The notes under the pieces were generated by a model. The model searched no databases. It saw nothing but the letters and a program-made list of their open reading frames with translations, and had not been told where the DNA came from. A program made the position numbers and the translations under genes. 64,000 bases of DNA, taken from NCBI GenBank assembly GCA_963726785.1, contig CAVSDJ010000009.1, positions 868,001-932,000 of the forward strand, given 5' to 3'. Of the stretch, positions 45,485-54,351 are shown one piece after another; the first letter of the stretch is position 1, and every line of letters starts with the position of its first letter. Source of the stretch: DATEKX01 sp963726785 (GTDB lineage: Bacteria; Acidobacteriota; Blastocatellia; UBA7656).

Positions 45485-47236
45485 GTGAAGCTCCAAGTTG
45501 AAATAGAACAAGCGACCGTACTGTCGGCTTCAAAACCGCAGTCCGTTCTTCAGGCAAACAAGCAGGTCTTGCTATGTTGCCTGACGTTCTTGTTCTTTCT
45601 TATCATCTCCTATTTTGTCATTCATCAACATAATCCGCCCAATGCGTTAGCGATAGATGCACCGGCTACGGAATTCTCTTCTGGCAGGGCCATGAAACAT
45701 CTTCAAATGATCGCTCAGTCGCCTCATCCGGTTGGCTCGCCCGCGCACGATGACGTTCGCGACTATATTGCGAATGCCCTGTTACAACTGAATCTGTCCC
45801 CGGAGGTACAGACTGTTGAGAAGAAACTCTCAAAGAATGAGCCGGTGGTCAGGATACAAAACATAATGACACGGCTTGAAGGACTGGAGCCGGACGGCAA
45901 AGCCGTTATGCTCGTGGCGCATTATGATTCCGCGCCTCATAGCTACGGAGCGAGCGATGATGGAGCAGGTGTTGTCACGCTCCTTGAATCTTTACGAGCC
46001 TTAACCTCCGGCCCGCCTTTGAAGAAGGACGTTATAGCCCTTTTTACAGATGGAGAAGAGCTTGGCGTGGTAGGAGCCGCAGCTTTCATCGAGCAGCACC
46101 GGTGGGCGAGTGGGGTTGGCGTCGTACTGAACTTTGAAGCGCGCGGCAGCCGTGGCCCGGCCTTTATGTTTGAGACCAGTGACGGCAACGGAATGCTGAT
46201 TCAGGAATTTGCACGCGCCGTCACGCACCCTTTCACCAGTTCAGCCGCTTCACTCGTATATGAGAACTTGTCACATCATACCGATCTGACCATCTTCAAA
46301 CAGGCAGGTTACACGGGATTGAACTTCGCTTATGTCGGCGCGACAAAAGACTACCATAGTGAAAATGACAGTCTGGAGAGAATAGACGAGCGGAGCGTGC
46401 AGCATCAGGGCTTATATGCTCTTGCCCTGGCGCGGCATTTCGGGAACCTGAGCGGCGAGGTGATCCGGGCAGAGGATCGCGTCTATTTCGACGTTCTGGG
46501 CAAATCGGTCATCTCTTACTCGAAGAGCTTCGCTCGTGTAATGACCGTTTGTAGCATAGTTCTCTTTGCGGCAATCGCAGTATACGGAATAATCAAGGGC
46601 AGGCTTTCACTCAAGGGAATGGCGATTGGAGTCCTGACATTTACCCTGAGCTATATCGCCGTAGTGATAACGGCGACGGCGGCTCAAGAGGCTGTGAGCT
46701 TCAAATCCGATGTAGAAGGCATTATCAGCAATGACCGGCTATACGCAGTATTCCTCTTCGCCTTAACCGTCGCGATTGCGTCGAGTTGTTATCTGTACTT
46801 TAACAGACGGTGGGGCTGGGAAGACCTTAGCTCAGGCACTTTGATAGTTCATCTGGTCTTTTTGGGACTCGTTACCGTCTACATAACCGGCGCTGCCTAT
46901 TTGCTTGCGTGGCCGTTCTTATTCAGCCTTCCCGTGTTGGCATTCACGGTTTCAGGCGGGAGCCGGAGAGCGGATCGCCTGACCCCCTTCGTCGGCCTTT
47001 GCCTTAGCGCGCTGCCCGCGATTATCATATTGCTGTGGGCTGCCATTAGCGTTTTACAGGTCATCAGTCTTTTGCACCCAATCGTTTTCATCACGATTGT
47101 ATCGTTGCTTATTGGATTCCTCGTTCCGTTTCTAAAGTATCTGGCGAATCCATACAGGTGGCTGTTGCCCACCCTTTCACTTCTCGTCTGCGCTATCGCT
47201 GTTACGGTTGCTGTTGCGACAACGACTGCCAGGTGA
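45485..47236 (+). CDS. Membrane M28-family metallopeptidase
   Basis: 583 residues. One N-terminal membrane helix (CCLTFLFFLIISYFVI) precedes a periplasmic zinc-aminopeptidase domain. LVAHYDSAP supplies a His-X-Asp ligand, SDDGAG the bridging Asp, DGEELG the catalytic Glu pair, and the final histidine may be in the SHHTD stretch. The C-terminal half has about eight hydrophobic helices. M28 peptidases cleave N-terminal residues or peptides and are found in some natural-product operons. In a cluster with acyl ligase and NRPS genes it may cleave an N-acyl leader to release the final product or detoxify it. That function is inference. Confidence 0.8.
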   Translation: MKLQVEIEQATVLSASKPQSVLQANKQVLLCCLTFLFFLIISYFVIHQHNPPNALAIDAPATEFSSGRAMKHLQMIAQSPHPVGSPAHDDVRDYIANALLQLNLSPEVQTVEKKLSKNEPVVRIQNIMTRLEGLEPDGKAVMLVAHYDSAPHSYGASDDGAGVVTLLESLRALTSGPPLKKDVIALFTDGEELGVVGAAAFIEQHRWASGVGVVLNFEARGSRGPAFMFETSDGNGMLIQEFARAVTHPFTSSAASLVYENLSHHTDLTIFKQAGYTGLNFAYVGATKDYHSENDSLERIDERSVQHQGLYALALARHFGNLSGEVIRAEDRVYFDVLGKSVISYSKSFARVMTVCSIVLFAAIAVYGIIKGRLSLKGMAIGVLTFTLSYIAVVITATAAQEAVSFKSDVEGIISNDRLYAVFLFALTVAIASSCYLYFNRRWGWEDLSSGTLIVHLVFLGLVTVYITGAAYLLAWPFLFSLPVLAFTVSGGSRRADRLTPFVGLCLSALPAIIILLWAAISVLQVISLLHPIVFITIVSLLIGFLVPFLKYLANPYRWLLPTLSLLVCAIAVTVAVATTTAR

Positions 47237-47251
47237 GCCTAGGAGGAGTCA

Positions 47252-48259
47252 ATGATAAGTGAAGGAATCTTGTCTACGGTAGGCCATACCCCGCTTATCA
47301 GGTTAAGGCGTGCTCTCGAAGATTTACCGTTCCATCTCTATGCCAAGCTGGAGGCTTTCAACCCCGGCGGCAGCATCAAAGACAGGGCGGCCCTCAGCAT
47401 AATCAGTAATGCTATGGAGACGGGTGAGCTTGAGCCTGGGGCGACGGTCATCGAATCTACCTCTGGCAACATGGGGATCGGGCTGGCACAAGCCTGCGCC
47501 TATTTTGGCTTGCGGTTCATCTGCGTGGTAGACCCAAAGACTACCAGCCAGAATATCAATATTCTTGAAGCCTACGGGGCGGAGGTGGATGTCGTCGCCG
47601 AACCGGACCCCGTGACAGGAGAGTTCCTGCATGCTCGTATTCACCGTGTGCAGGCTCTGCTCAACTCGATCCCGAACAGTTATTGGCCCAACCAGTATTC
47701 GAACATCTATAACGCCAGGGCGCACTATCAGACGATGCACGAGATCGTAGAGGCTCTGGACGGGAGGGTTGATTACTTGTTCTGCTCTACGAGCACCTGC
47801 GGCACGCTGAGAGGTTGCGCCGAGTACGCGCGGGTTCACAATCTGGAGACGCGCATCTTCGCAGTTGACGCGGTGGGCAGCATCATTTTTGGAGGGCTGC
47901 CAAAAAAGCGGCTCCTGCCCGGTCATGGCGCGGCTCGACAGCCGGAATTGTACCAGTCCGGACTGGCCGAAAGATGCATCCACGTATCTGATTTAGATTG
48001 TGTCATCGGCTGCCGCCAGCTTTTACGTTATGAGGCGATTATGGCGGGCGGCTCGTCGGGCGGCGTGCTGATGGCCATCGAACGCGTAAGAGAAGAAATA
48101 CCCGACGGGGCAGTCTGCGTTGCACTCTTTCCCGACCGAGGAGAACGCTACCTCGATACCATCTATTCAGATGTGTGGGTAAAGGAACATTTTGGCGACG
48201 TGTCGCACTTCTGGCAAAGTCCTATGAGGGCACAAGTATGCATGACGGCGATATCCTGA
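47252..48259 (+). CDS. sbnA: SbnA-like N-(2-amino-2-carboxyethyl)-L-glutamate synthase
   Basis: 335-residue PLP enzyme of the cysteine-synthase fold. The PLP lysine lies in NPGGSIKDRAAL (Lys43). The substrate loop STSGNMG and the late GGSSGGVL segment are characteristic. SbnA in staphyloferrin B synthesis joins O-phospho-L-serine and L-glutamate to ACEGA, which SbnB converts to L-2,3-diaminopropionate. The adjacent SbnB homologue with an overlapping start confirms the pair. An AGGAGG-type site precedes the ATG, and the stop lies inside the next gene by 22 bases, showing coupling. Confidence 0.9.
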   Translation: MISEGILSTVGHTPLIRLRRALEDLPFHLYAKLEAFNPGGSIKDRAALSIISNAMETGELEPGATVIESTSGNMGIGLAQACAYFGLRFICVVDPKTTSQNINILEAYGAEVDVVAEPDPVTGEFLHARIHRVQALLNSIPNSYWPNQYSNIYNARAHYQTMHEIVEALDGRVDYLFCSTSTCGTLRGCAEYARVHNLETRIFAVDAVGSIIFGGLPKKRLLPGHGAARQPELYQSGLAERCIHVSDLDCVIGCRQLLRYEAIMAGGSSGGVLMAIERVREEIPDGAVCVALFPDRGERYLDTIYSDVWVKEHFGDVSHFWQSPMRAQVCMTAIS

Positions 48260-49290
48260 TTGTGAAAGGGTCCGAGGTCATCTCGCTTCTGGCTGGCAAG
48301 GAACGCGAGATCATCAACAAGGTGCGGATGGCTTACGAGGCTCACGCGCGGGGCGAGACTTCGCTGCCCCATTCTACTTTCCTGCGCTTTCCCGATAGCC
48401 CGCCTGATAGAATCATTGCCCTGCCTGCTTACCTGGGCGGCGCAAACCAGGTGGCCGGAATCAAGTGGGTGGCCTCCTTCCCAGGTAATCTGGCGATGGG
48501 CTTAGACCGCGCTTCGGCAGTCGTGATCTTAAATTCGATGCAGACGGGGAGGCCGCAGGTCATCCTTGAAGGTTCCGTGATCAGCATGAAGCGAACTGCT
48601 GCGAGTGCGGCTCTTGCGGCGCAATCGCTATTCCCGCAAGGGCAGACCCCGCGTCTCGGCCTGATCGGGTGCGGCTTGATCAACTTTGAAATCGCGCGCT
48701 TCTTGTCGGGGTTATGGCCGAACATGCTGTCCGTTGCCGCCTATGACCTGGACCCGGCGCGTGCCGAGCGGTTCAGTCAGAAGTGCCGCGAGCTGTTCAC
48801 CGGAATCGAGATCGAAATAGCGCCGGATGTGCGGGCCGTTTTGAGCCGATCCTCGCTCGTTTCCATGGCGACGACTGCCCCGAAGCCCTATGTCTTTGAC
48901 ATCTCGGAATGCGCGCAGGGCAGCGTTATCCTGCACATCTCGCTCAGAGACCTGTCGCACGAAGTTATACTTTCGTGCGACAACATCGTTGACGATGTGG
49001 ATCACGTGTGCCGCGCTCAGACATCAATCCATTTAACCGAGCAACAGGTCGGCCACAGAGATTTCATCAGGTGCACGCTGGCCGACGTTACGCAGGGGAC
49101 GGCCCCTGCGAGAAAAGACGCTCAGAGCGTCGCCGTCTTCAGTCCGTTTGGACTGGGGGTTCTTGATATGGCGGTGGGCCAACTCGTCTACGAGCTGGCG
49201 CTCAAAGAGGGGCGCGGGATAGTCATTGATTCGTTCTTGCCCGGCCCGTGGGATCAGGAGCGCGAGCGCAGCGGGTCGGCAGGAGTCTGA
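48238..49290 (+). CDS. sbnB: SbnB-like 2,3-diaminopropionate biosynthesis dehydrogenase
   Basis: About 350 residues from the ATG at 48238, which overlaps the SbnA gene by 22 bases. The earlier start at 48175 lacks an RBS. The fold is that of ornithine cyclodeaminase/mu-crystallin proteins: ASFPGNLAMGLDRASAVVIL, then the NAD-binding GLIGCGLINFEIARF, then DISEC and HISLRDL. SbnB oxidatively hydrolyses ACEGA to L-2,3-diaminopropionate, 2-oxoglutarate and NADH. With SbnA it supplies the Dap unit for the NRPS product. Confidence 0.9.
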   Translation: MHDGDILIVKGSEVISLLAGKEREIINKVRMAYEAHARGETSLPHSTFLRFPDSPPDRIIALPAYLGGANQVAGIKWVASFPGNLAMGLDRASAVVILNSMQTGRPQVILEGSVISMKRTAASAALAAQSLFPQGQTPRLGLIGCGLINFEIARFLSGLWPNMLSVAAYDLDPARAERFSQKCRELFTGIEIEIAPDVRAVLSRSSLVSMATTAPKPYVFDISECAQGSVILHISLRDLSHEVILSCDNIVDDVDHVCRAQTSIHLTEQQVGHRDFIRCTLADVTQGTAPARKDAQSVAVFSPFGLGVLDMAVGQLVYELALKEGRGIVIDSFLPGPWDQERERSGSAGV

Positions 49291-49340
49291 TGAAGAGAAT
49301 CAGTTTCCTATCTGTCTGATTCCGGCTTCGGTTTTATTGA

Positions 49341-50127
49341 ATGATGACGAAAATAACAAATGACTGGTTCCAGACGGGTCACGCGCGCAAGCAGGCCGAG
49401 TTCAAATTATTCTGTTTCCCCTACGCTGGCGGAACGGCGTCGGTGTATCGCAACTGGGCGAATCTCCTGGCTTCAACTATTCAGGTCATACCAGTCGAAC
49501 TGCCCGGGAGAGGAACCCGGTTAAAAGAGCCTCCCTTCGTCAGCCTGTCGCTGCTGGTCGAGGCTCTTACCGAAGTGATACATCCCTTGTTGGATACGCC
49601 GTTTGCTTTCTTCGGCCATGGTCATGGGAGCTGTCATTGCGTTCGAGCTGGCGCGGAGTCTGCGCCGCCGACACGCGCCAGAGCCGGAAGCCCTTTTTGT
49701 TTCGGGCCGTCAAGCGCCGCAGATCCCGGACGTTGACCCGCTCACTTATGACTTGCCGAAAGACGAGTTCATAGAGGAACTGAAGAAACTGGACGGGACG
49801 CCGAGAGAGGTGTTAGAGCATGCAGAGTTGATGGAATTGATGATCCCTCTGCTCAGAGCCGATTTCCAGATGATTCAAACCTATGACTATCAAACAGAAC
49901 TCCCTCTTGAGTGTCCCATCACCGTCTATGGCGGGCTACAGGACCGCGAAGTGCCGCGTCATCTGCTGCAGCCCTGGGAAGAACAAACAAATTCCGGCTT
50001 CGCGTTGCGCATGCTGCAGGGAGATCATTTCTTCATACGTTCGTGTCAAACTGTTTTACTTGGATTGCTTGCGCGCGAGTTGTCAAAGATCATCGCTTGC
50101 TCTCGGATAAACAGCGCGCAGACCTGA
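49341..50127 (+). CDS. Type II thioesterase, frameshifted at the nucleophile elbow
   Basis: Starts ATG 49341. The first frame reads FKLFCFPYAGGTASVYRNWA, then PVELPGRGTRLKEPPF, then FFGHG. The second frame, beginning about 49620, continues as MGAVIAFELARSLRRRH and ends at 50127 with LQGDHFFIR carrying the expected terminal histidine. The expected elbow is GHSMG, where serine is the nucleophile. Here the sequence is FFGHG followed by one extra base and MGAV, and no serine codon fits under either single-base repair. If real, the protein is inactive; if a consensus error, a normal editing thioesterase that clears stalled acyl chains. Confidence 0.78.
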
Positions 50128-50212
50128 CCTTCAGGCCAAAGTCATTGCCAATTGCAGGACAGCCTTTATCTCGGATATTGAATTGATTACTGATTATAGA
50201 AAGTGAGACTAT

Positions 50213-52153
50213 ATGGTTGCCATGAAGCAAGAATTTCAGTTTCAAGCAGAGACCAAACAACTCCTCGATCTGATGATTCATTCGCTCTATACGAACAAGG
50301 AGATATTCCTTCGCGAACTCATTTCCAACGCCTCGGACGCGCTCGACCGGTTGCGCTTCGAAGCTCTGACCAATCCCGAACTGCTGGCCGGAGATGACCG
50401 TTACGAGATACGGCTTGAGCCGGATAAAGGCAACAGGACCCTTTCCATTTCCGACACAGGGATAGGGATGAGCCGCGAGGAAGTGATTACTAATATCGGA
50501 ACCATCGCCAAGTCGGGAACTCGCGAGCTGTGTGAGAGGATTAAGGAGGGACAGTCAGAGCATTCGCTGGCCGAATTCATCGGTCAATTCGGGGTCGGCT
50601 TCTACTCTGCGTTTATGGTGGCTGACAAGTTGACTTTTGTGACTCGCAGGGCCGGAGAGGCGACCGCGACGCTGTGGGAGTCAACAGGCGACGGGACATA
50701 TAAATTATCAGAGTCCGAACGCTCCGGCCACGGCACTACCATCACCCTCCACCTCAAGTCCGTTGATCCCGAACAGGGCATCGAGGACTTCACGGACGAG
50801 TGGGTCCTCTCGCGCATCGTCAGACGCTATTCCGATTTCGTCGCCTACCCGATCCTTTGCCAGTTCATGCGCGAAGATGATGCGATGGTCGCCAGTAAGA
50901 AGGAGGCCGCGCCCGAGATTGTCGTCGAGGACAGAACGCTGAACTCGATGAAACCCATCTGGAGCCGCGCGCAGAGTGAGTTGACGGAGAGCGAGTACGC
51001 GGACTTCTACCGTCACATCTCCCACGATTGGACCGAGCCGCTCAAGACGATCTCTCTGAAAGCCGAGGGCAAGATCGAGTATCAGGCGTTGCTCTTCATC
51101 CCTTCCAAAGCGCCTGACGACCTCTTCTACCACGGGGCGGAAAGCGGGCTTCGGCTCTACGCCAGGAGAGTGATGATCGTCGAGCGGTGTGAAGACCTCC
51201 TGCCAAGGTATCTGCGTTTCATCAGAGGGGTGGTTGATTCTGCGGACCTGCCTCTGAATATCTCGCGGCAAATGCTACAGCAGGACCGGCACATCACACA
51301 GATACGAAAGTGGCTCACCAAGAAAGTTCTCGACACCCTGCAAGAGCTGAAGGAGAAGGAGGCGGACAGGTATCTTCAGTTCTGGGCGCAGTTCGGTCGC
51401 GCGCTCAAGGAAGGTGTGGGGTCCGATTATGACAACAAAGATCGAATCCTCTCGCTGCTGCTCTTTCAGTCTTCCAACGACCCCGAAAACCTTTCTACGC
51501 TCAAAGGCTACGTCGAGCGAATGAAGGAAGGGCAAAATGAGATCTACTATCTCACGGGAGAGTCACGGAGCGTGGTTGAAAACTCGCCACACCTGGAGGC
51601 CGTCCGAGAGCAGGGGTACGAGGTGCTTTACCTGGTCGAGCCTGTAGACGAGTTGCTGGTGCAGTCGCTCGTGGATTACGAGGGGAAGAAGCTCAAGTCC
51701 ATAGGCAAGGGCACGATCAAGCTGGGGAGCGCCGAGGAGCAGGAAAAGCGACAGACGGAACTCAAGCAGAAGGAAGAAGAAGTTGCGCCACTGCTTGAGT
51801 CGTTGCAAAAGGCTCTTGACGAGCACGTCAAGCAGGTGCGCCTGTCGAGCCGCCTGGTCTCTTCGCCCGCATGCCTGGTCGGGACTGAGATGGACTACAG
51901 TCCTCAGCTTGAGCGACTCCTGATGAAAGGGAAGGGCGGGGGGCCGAAGCAGCGCCGGATTCTAGAGCTGAACCCCGATCACGAAATCTTTATCAAGCTG
52001 CACGAGCGCTTCAATAAGAATAGTGAGGACAGCGCGCTGCAGGCGCACGCCGAATTGCTGCTGGGTTATGCCCTGCTGGCCGAAGGGTCTGAGCTTCCCG
52101 ACGCGACAAGGTTCAATCAACTGGTGGTCGGCCTGATGCTTCAGACCTTGTGA
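50213..52153 (+). CDS. htpG: HtpG (Hsp90-type molecular chaperone)
   Basis: 646 residues. It has the GHKL-ATPase elements: IFLRELISNASDALDRLRF (catalytic glutamate and the asparagine of the N-box), DTGIGMSRE, and GQFGVGFYSAFMVAD, followed by the middle domain with SRQMLQQDRHI and the C-terminal dimerisation part. The ATG at 50222 gives MKQEFQF; an alternative ATG is at 50213. HtpG is housekeeping, but some biosynthetic clusters carry or depend on it for folding large synthetases. Its location between thioesterase and MbtH genes points to such use. This is inference. Confidence 0.92.
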   Translation: MVAMKQEFQFQAETKQLLDLMIHSLYTNKEIFLRELISNASDALDRLRFEALTNPELLAGDDRYEIRLEPDKGNRTLSISDTGIGMSREEVITNIGTIAKSGTRELCERIKEGQSEHSLAEFIGQFGVGFYSAFMVADKLTFVTRRAGEATATLWESTGDGTYKLSESERSGHGTTITLHLKSVDPEQGIEDFTDEWVLSRIVRRYSDFVAYPILCQFMREDDAMVASKKEAAPEIVVEDRTLNSMKPIWSRAQSELTESEYADFYRHISHDWTEPLKTISLKAEGKIEYQALLFIPSKAPDDLFYHGAESGLRLYARRVMIVERCEDLLPRYLRFIRGVVDSADLPLNISRQMLQQDRHITQIRKWLTKKVLDTLQELKEKEADRYLQFWAQFGRALKEGVGSDYDNKDRILSLLLFQSSNDPENLSTLKGYVERMKEGQNEIYYLTGESRSVVENSPHLEAVREQGYEVLYLVEPVDELLVQSLVDYEGKKLKSIGKGTIKLGSAEEQEKRQTELKQKEEEVAPLLESLQKALDEHVKQVRLSSRLVSSPACLVGTEMDYSPQLERLLMKGKGGGPKQRRILELNPDHEIFIKLHERFNKNSEDSALQAHAELLLGYALLAEGSELPDATRFNQLVVGLMLQTL

Positions 52154-52474
52154 GAAGGCTTATCTAGAACCCGCTGGATTTTCCCCGTAACAAACAATCA
52201 TCTATTCTCCCGCGTCTCTACGCCGGGAGTTATCGCAATAGTCGAGCAGTTGCTATTAGAGCGGTTTGCAAATGGATGTAGGGTTCACCGCAGAGACGCA
52301 GAGGACGCAGAGATTACGCAGAGGTTATGCATAAAAAAACTCTGCGCCGCCTCTGTGTCCTCTGCGTCTCTGCGGTGAATCCTATTGCATTACCGTACAT
52401 TCAAAAGAAATCCGCTCTAATCACGGTTCCGGCGCAAGCCGGTAACAAACAACACTCTAAAGGAGGATGACAAC
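52154..52474. other. Intergenic region holding a MITE-like inverted-repeat element
   Basis: About 320 bases between htpG and the MbtH gene; apart from the 167-bp element at 52255-52421 I see no gene. A short 11-base sequence, GTAACAAACAA, occurs on each side (52187-52197 and 52442-52452). Confidence 0.6.
52255..52421. mobile_element. MITE-like element with long terminal inverted repeats
   Basis: The outer ends read ATTAGAGCGG at 52255 and its complement ending at 52421. Inside, 52284-52312 (TTCACCGCAGAGACGCAGAG and onward) is complementary to the arm ending at 52379, giving a long hairpin. The CGCAGAGACGCAGAGGACGCAG phrase is a repeat I recognise as widespread in bacterial intergenic regions. 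The element encodes no protein, so it would be a nonautonomous element or structured repeat. Confidence 0.6.
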
Positions 52475-53092
52475 ATGAGCTGGCATGATCCTGATCGGGA
52501 AGATACTACGATATACAAAGTCGTAGTAAACCACGAGGAGCAGTATTCGATTTGGCCTGAGTACAAAGATAATCCGCTTGGGTGGAATGACGTGGGTAAG
52601 GCCGGACCCAAGGCCGAATGCCTTGCCTATATCAAAGAGGTCTGGACCGACATGAGACCCCTGAGCTTGAGGCAGAAGATGGAGGAGATGGCCAGAAATC
52701 CGCCTCCCCCCTTGCCGCCGCCCGACCCGAACCGGCCCCGCGAGAAGAGTCTGGTGGACAAGCTTTGCGAGGGTATTCATCCGGTTGAAGCCGGGTTGCG
52801 CCCTGAAAAGACAGTCAAGCTATTCAGGGAAGCCATTGACCGCAATTACGTCCACGTAAAATTCACGCAGACCAGAGGCGGGACCGAACTGGGCGTCAGG
52901 CTGGATCGCGATGCTTGCGATTTCAGCGAGGCTGATTTTGAAAACGGCACGGGCACGGTCCACGTCGAAGGCGGGCTGACGCTCGATTATGTGAAGGTCA
53001 GGTGCATTGCCGACATAGACCTCAGCACACTGGAAGGGAACGGCCACCTGATGAAGGTGGAGCCGGACGCAGAGGCGGCAACAGTAAATTGA
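52475..53092 (+). CDS. MbtH-domain protein with extra C-terminal domain
   Basis: 205 residues. The first ~65 match MbtH: YKVVVNHEEQYSIWPEYKDNPLGW, then GPKAECLAYIKEVWTDMRPLSLR, with the conserved tryptophans. MbtH proteins bind and activate NRPS adenylation domains. A proline-rich linker (PPPPLPPPDPNRP) leads to a ~110-residue domain (TELGVRLDRDACDFSEADF and VHVEGGLTLDYVKVRCIADIDLSTLEG) that I do not recognise. Typical MbtH proteins are about 70 residues, so the fusion is unusual. It should support the NRPS encoded downstream. Confidence 0.85.
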   Translation: MSWHDPDREDTTIYKVVVNHEEQYSIWPEYKDNPLGWNDVGKAGPKAECLAYIKEVWTDMRPLSLRQKMEEMARNPPPPLPPPDPNRPREKSLVDKLCEGIHPVEAGLRPEKTVKLFREAIDRNYVHVKFTQTRGGTELGVRLDRDACDFSEADFENGTGTVHVEGGLTLDYVKVRCIADIDLSTLEGNGHLMKVEPDAEAATVN

Positions 53093-53194
53093 GGCTTCGA
53101 GTATGTGCCTCTGCTGAGTATTGGGCAGTCGAGGTAAGTCGGACTGCCCTGGGATAAGTTTTTTATCTAGTCTTCTGTTTAAGGAGGTATCGCA

Positions 53195-53803
53195 ATGAGC
53201 GACTTGGGATTGATTGAAGCAGTAAAGAACGGCGACAGCGCCACGGCGGAAATCTTGATCAAAAGCGGAGACGATGTAAATCAGCAGGATGATCAGGGAT
53301 GGACCCCGCTGAATTATGCGGCGGGCAAAGGGGACCTTTCTATGGTCAAACTGCTGGTCGAAAACGGGACCGACATCTTCAAGGTCGGGCGGGACAGGCG
53401 AACGCCCTACATGATCGCCCTGGCCGCCGGGCGCGTATCGGTAGTGAAATATCTACGGGAAGTCGAGGACAACTTCGATGGCGATAAGCCCGTCCGCGCG
53501 CCAAAGAAGTATTGTAAGGCTTACTACCTGAGAGATCTCAGGGGCTATCCCGCGTGGGGCGAGAGTCGAATCAATTGGAAAGAGAAGAAGGCAAACGGCA
53601 ATGGCGATGCTGGCGAGGGCTTCGGCGACGACAAGGTGGTCTTCATTCACCAGGACTTTACCGTAACCGAGTCGGTGTGGCCTAACGAGAATGTCATCTT
53701 CAATAATGTCGATCCGGTCTGGGAAGAGTTCTGTGCGAACACGCTGAACTTCAAGGTCCCTGACGACCTCGATTTGATCGTTCCAAACGAGGAGAACGGT
53801 TGA
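53195..53803 (+). CDS. Ankyrin-repeat protein of the biosynthetic cluster
   Basis: 202 residues. Residues ~5-75 form two to three ankyrin repeats (LIEAVKNGDSATAEILIKSG, QDDQGWTPLNYAAGKGDLSM, RRTPYMIALAAGRVSVV). The C-terminal ~110 residues (KVVFIHQDFTVTESVWPNEN, NVDPVWEEFCANTLNFKVPDDLDLIV) are not a family I recognise. Ankyrins mediate protein binding; here the partner could be an NRPS or modifying enzyme. An AAGGAGGTATCGC site precedes the ATG. Confidence 0.7.
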   Translation: MSDLGLIEAVKNGDSATAEILIKSGDDVNQQDDQGWTPLNYAAGKGDLSMVKLLVENGTDIFKVGRDRRTPYMIALAAGRVSVVKYLREVEDNFDGDKPVRAPKKYCKAYYLRDLRGYPAWGESRINWKEKKANGNGDAGEGFGDDKVVFIHQDFTVTESVWPNENVIFNNVDPVWEEFCANTLNFKVPDDLDLIVPNEENG

Positions 53804-53879
53804 AGCAGGAGGGAAGGCATAGAGCAACCCGGAACCGTTTGTTGAAATACTTCCGCAAAGGAAGCTATCAGGAGGAAAC

Positions 53880-54347
53880 ATGAAGCTAGGAGATGCACTC
53901 AAAAAGGAAAGGGAGCGGAAGAGGCTGACCGTCGAGGATGTGGTGGCGCGTATCGGGATTCCCGCCGAACAGTACCTGGAGATGGAGGGGGGCAGCTCCC
54001 CGGCTGAGGAGTGGGGGCCGAAACTGGCCTTGATTGCGATAAAACTCCAGACCCCTACATCCAGGTTTATTGCCGAGACAGGCAAATCCGCTCAGGCGAA
54101 ACAGGTGGAAGGGCAGTGCGGCAAGTTGATACGCACGCATCGGGAAAGGAAAGGCCTTTCACAGAAAGAACTGGCCGACAAGCTCGAAATCCCAACCTCA
54201 GAGCTGGAAAGCATCGAAGACGGAAAGACGGAGCTGGAAACCTACGCCCCGGTACTTCTGTCGTTTGCCGAAACTGTTGACCAGCCTATCTTCAATCTCT
54301 TCTACCCGTGCGGGCTGCCGCTCGCTCAGTTGACTGACTATCCATAA
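53880..54347 (+). CDS. Tandem HTH (XRE-like) protein
   Basis: 155 residues carrying two helix-turn-helix-like units. The first is LKKERERKRLTVEDVVARIGIPAEQYLEME; the second is IRTHRERKGLSQKELADKLEIPTSELESIEDGKT. Both keep the XRE spacing. A GGAGGAAAC site precedes the ATG. A double-HTH protein inside a biosynthetic operon is probably a regulator of the cluster, though the first unit is divergent and may serve protein binding. The structured-RNA candidate follows immediately. Confidence 0.75.
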   Translation: MKLGDALKKERERKRLTVEDVVARIGIPAEQYLEMEGGSSPAEEWGPKLALIAIKLQTPTSRFIAETGKSAQAKQVEGQCGKLIRTHRERKGLSQKELADKLEIPTSELESIEDGKTELETYAPVLLSFAETVDQPIFNLFYPCGLPLAQLTDYP

Positions 54348-54351
54348 ATCA

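Noticed and set aside
52284..52379. CRISPR-like reading of the repeated CGCAGAG units
   Set aside because: The units form one inverted hairpin without regularly spaced repeats and spacers, and no cas genes are near.
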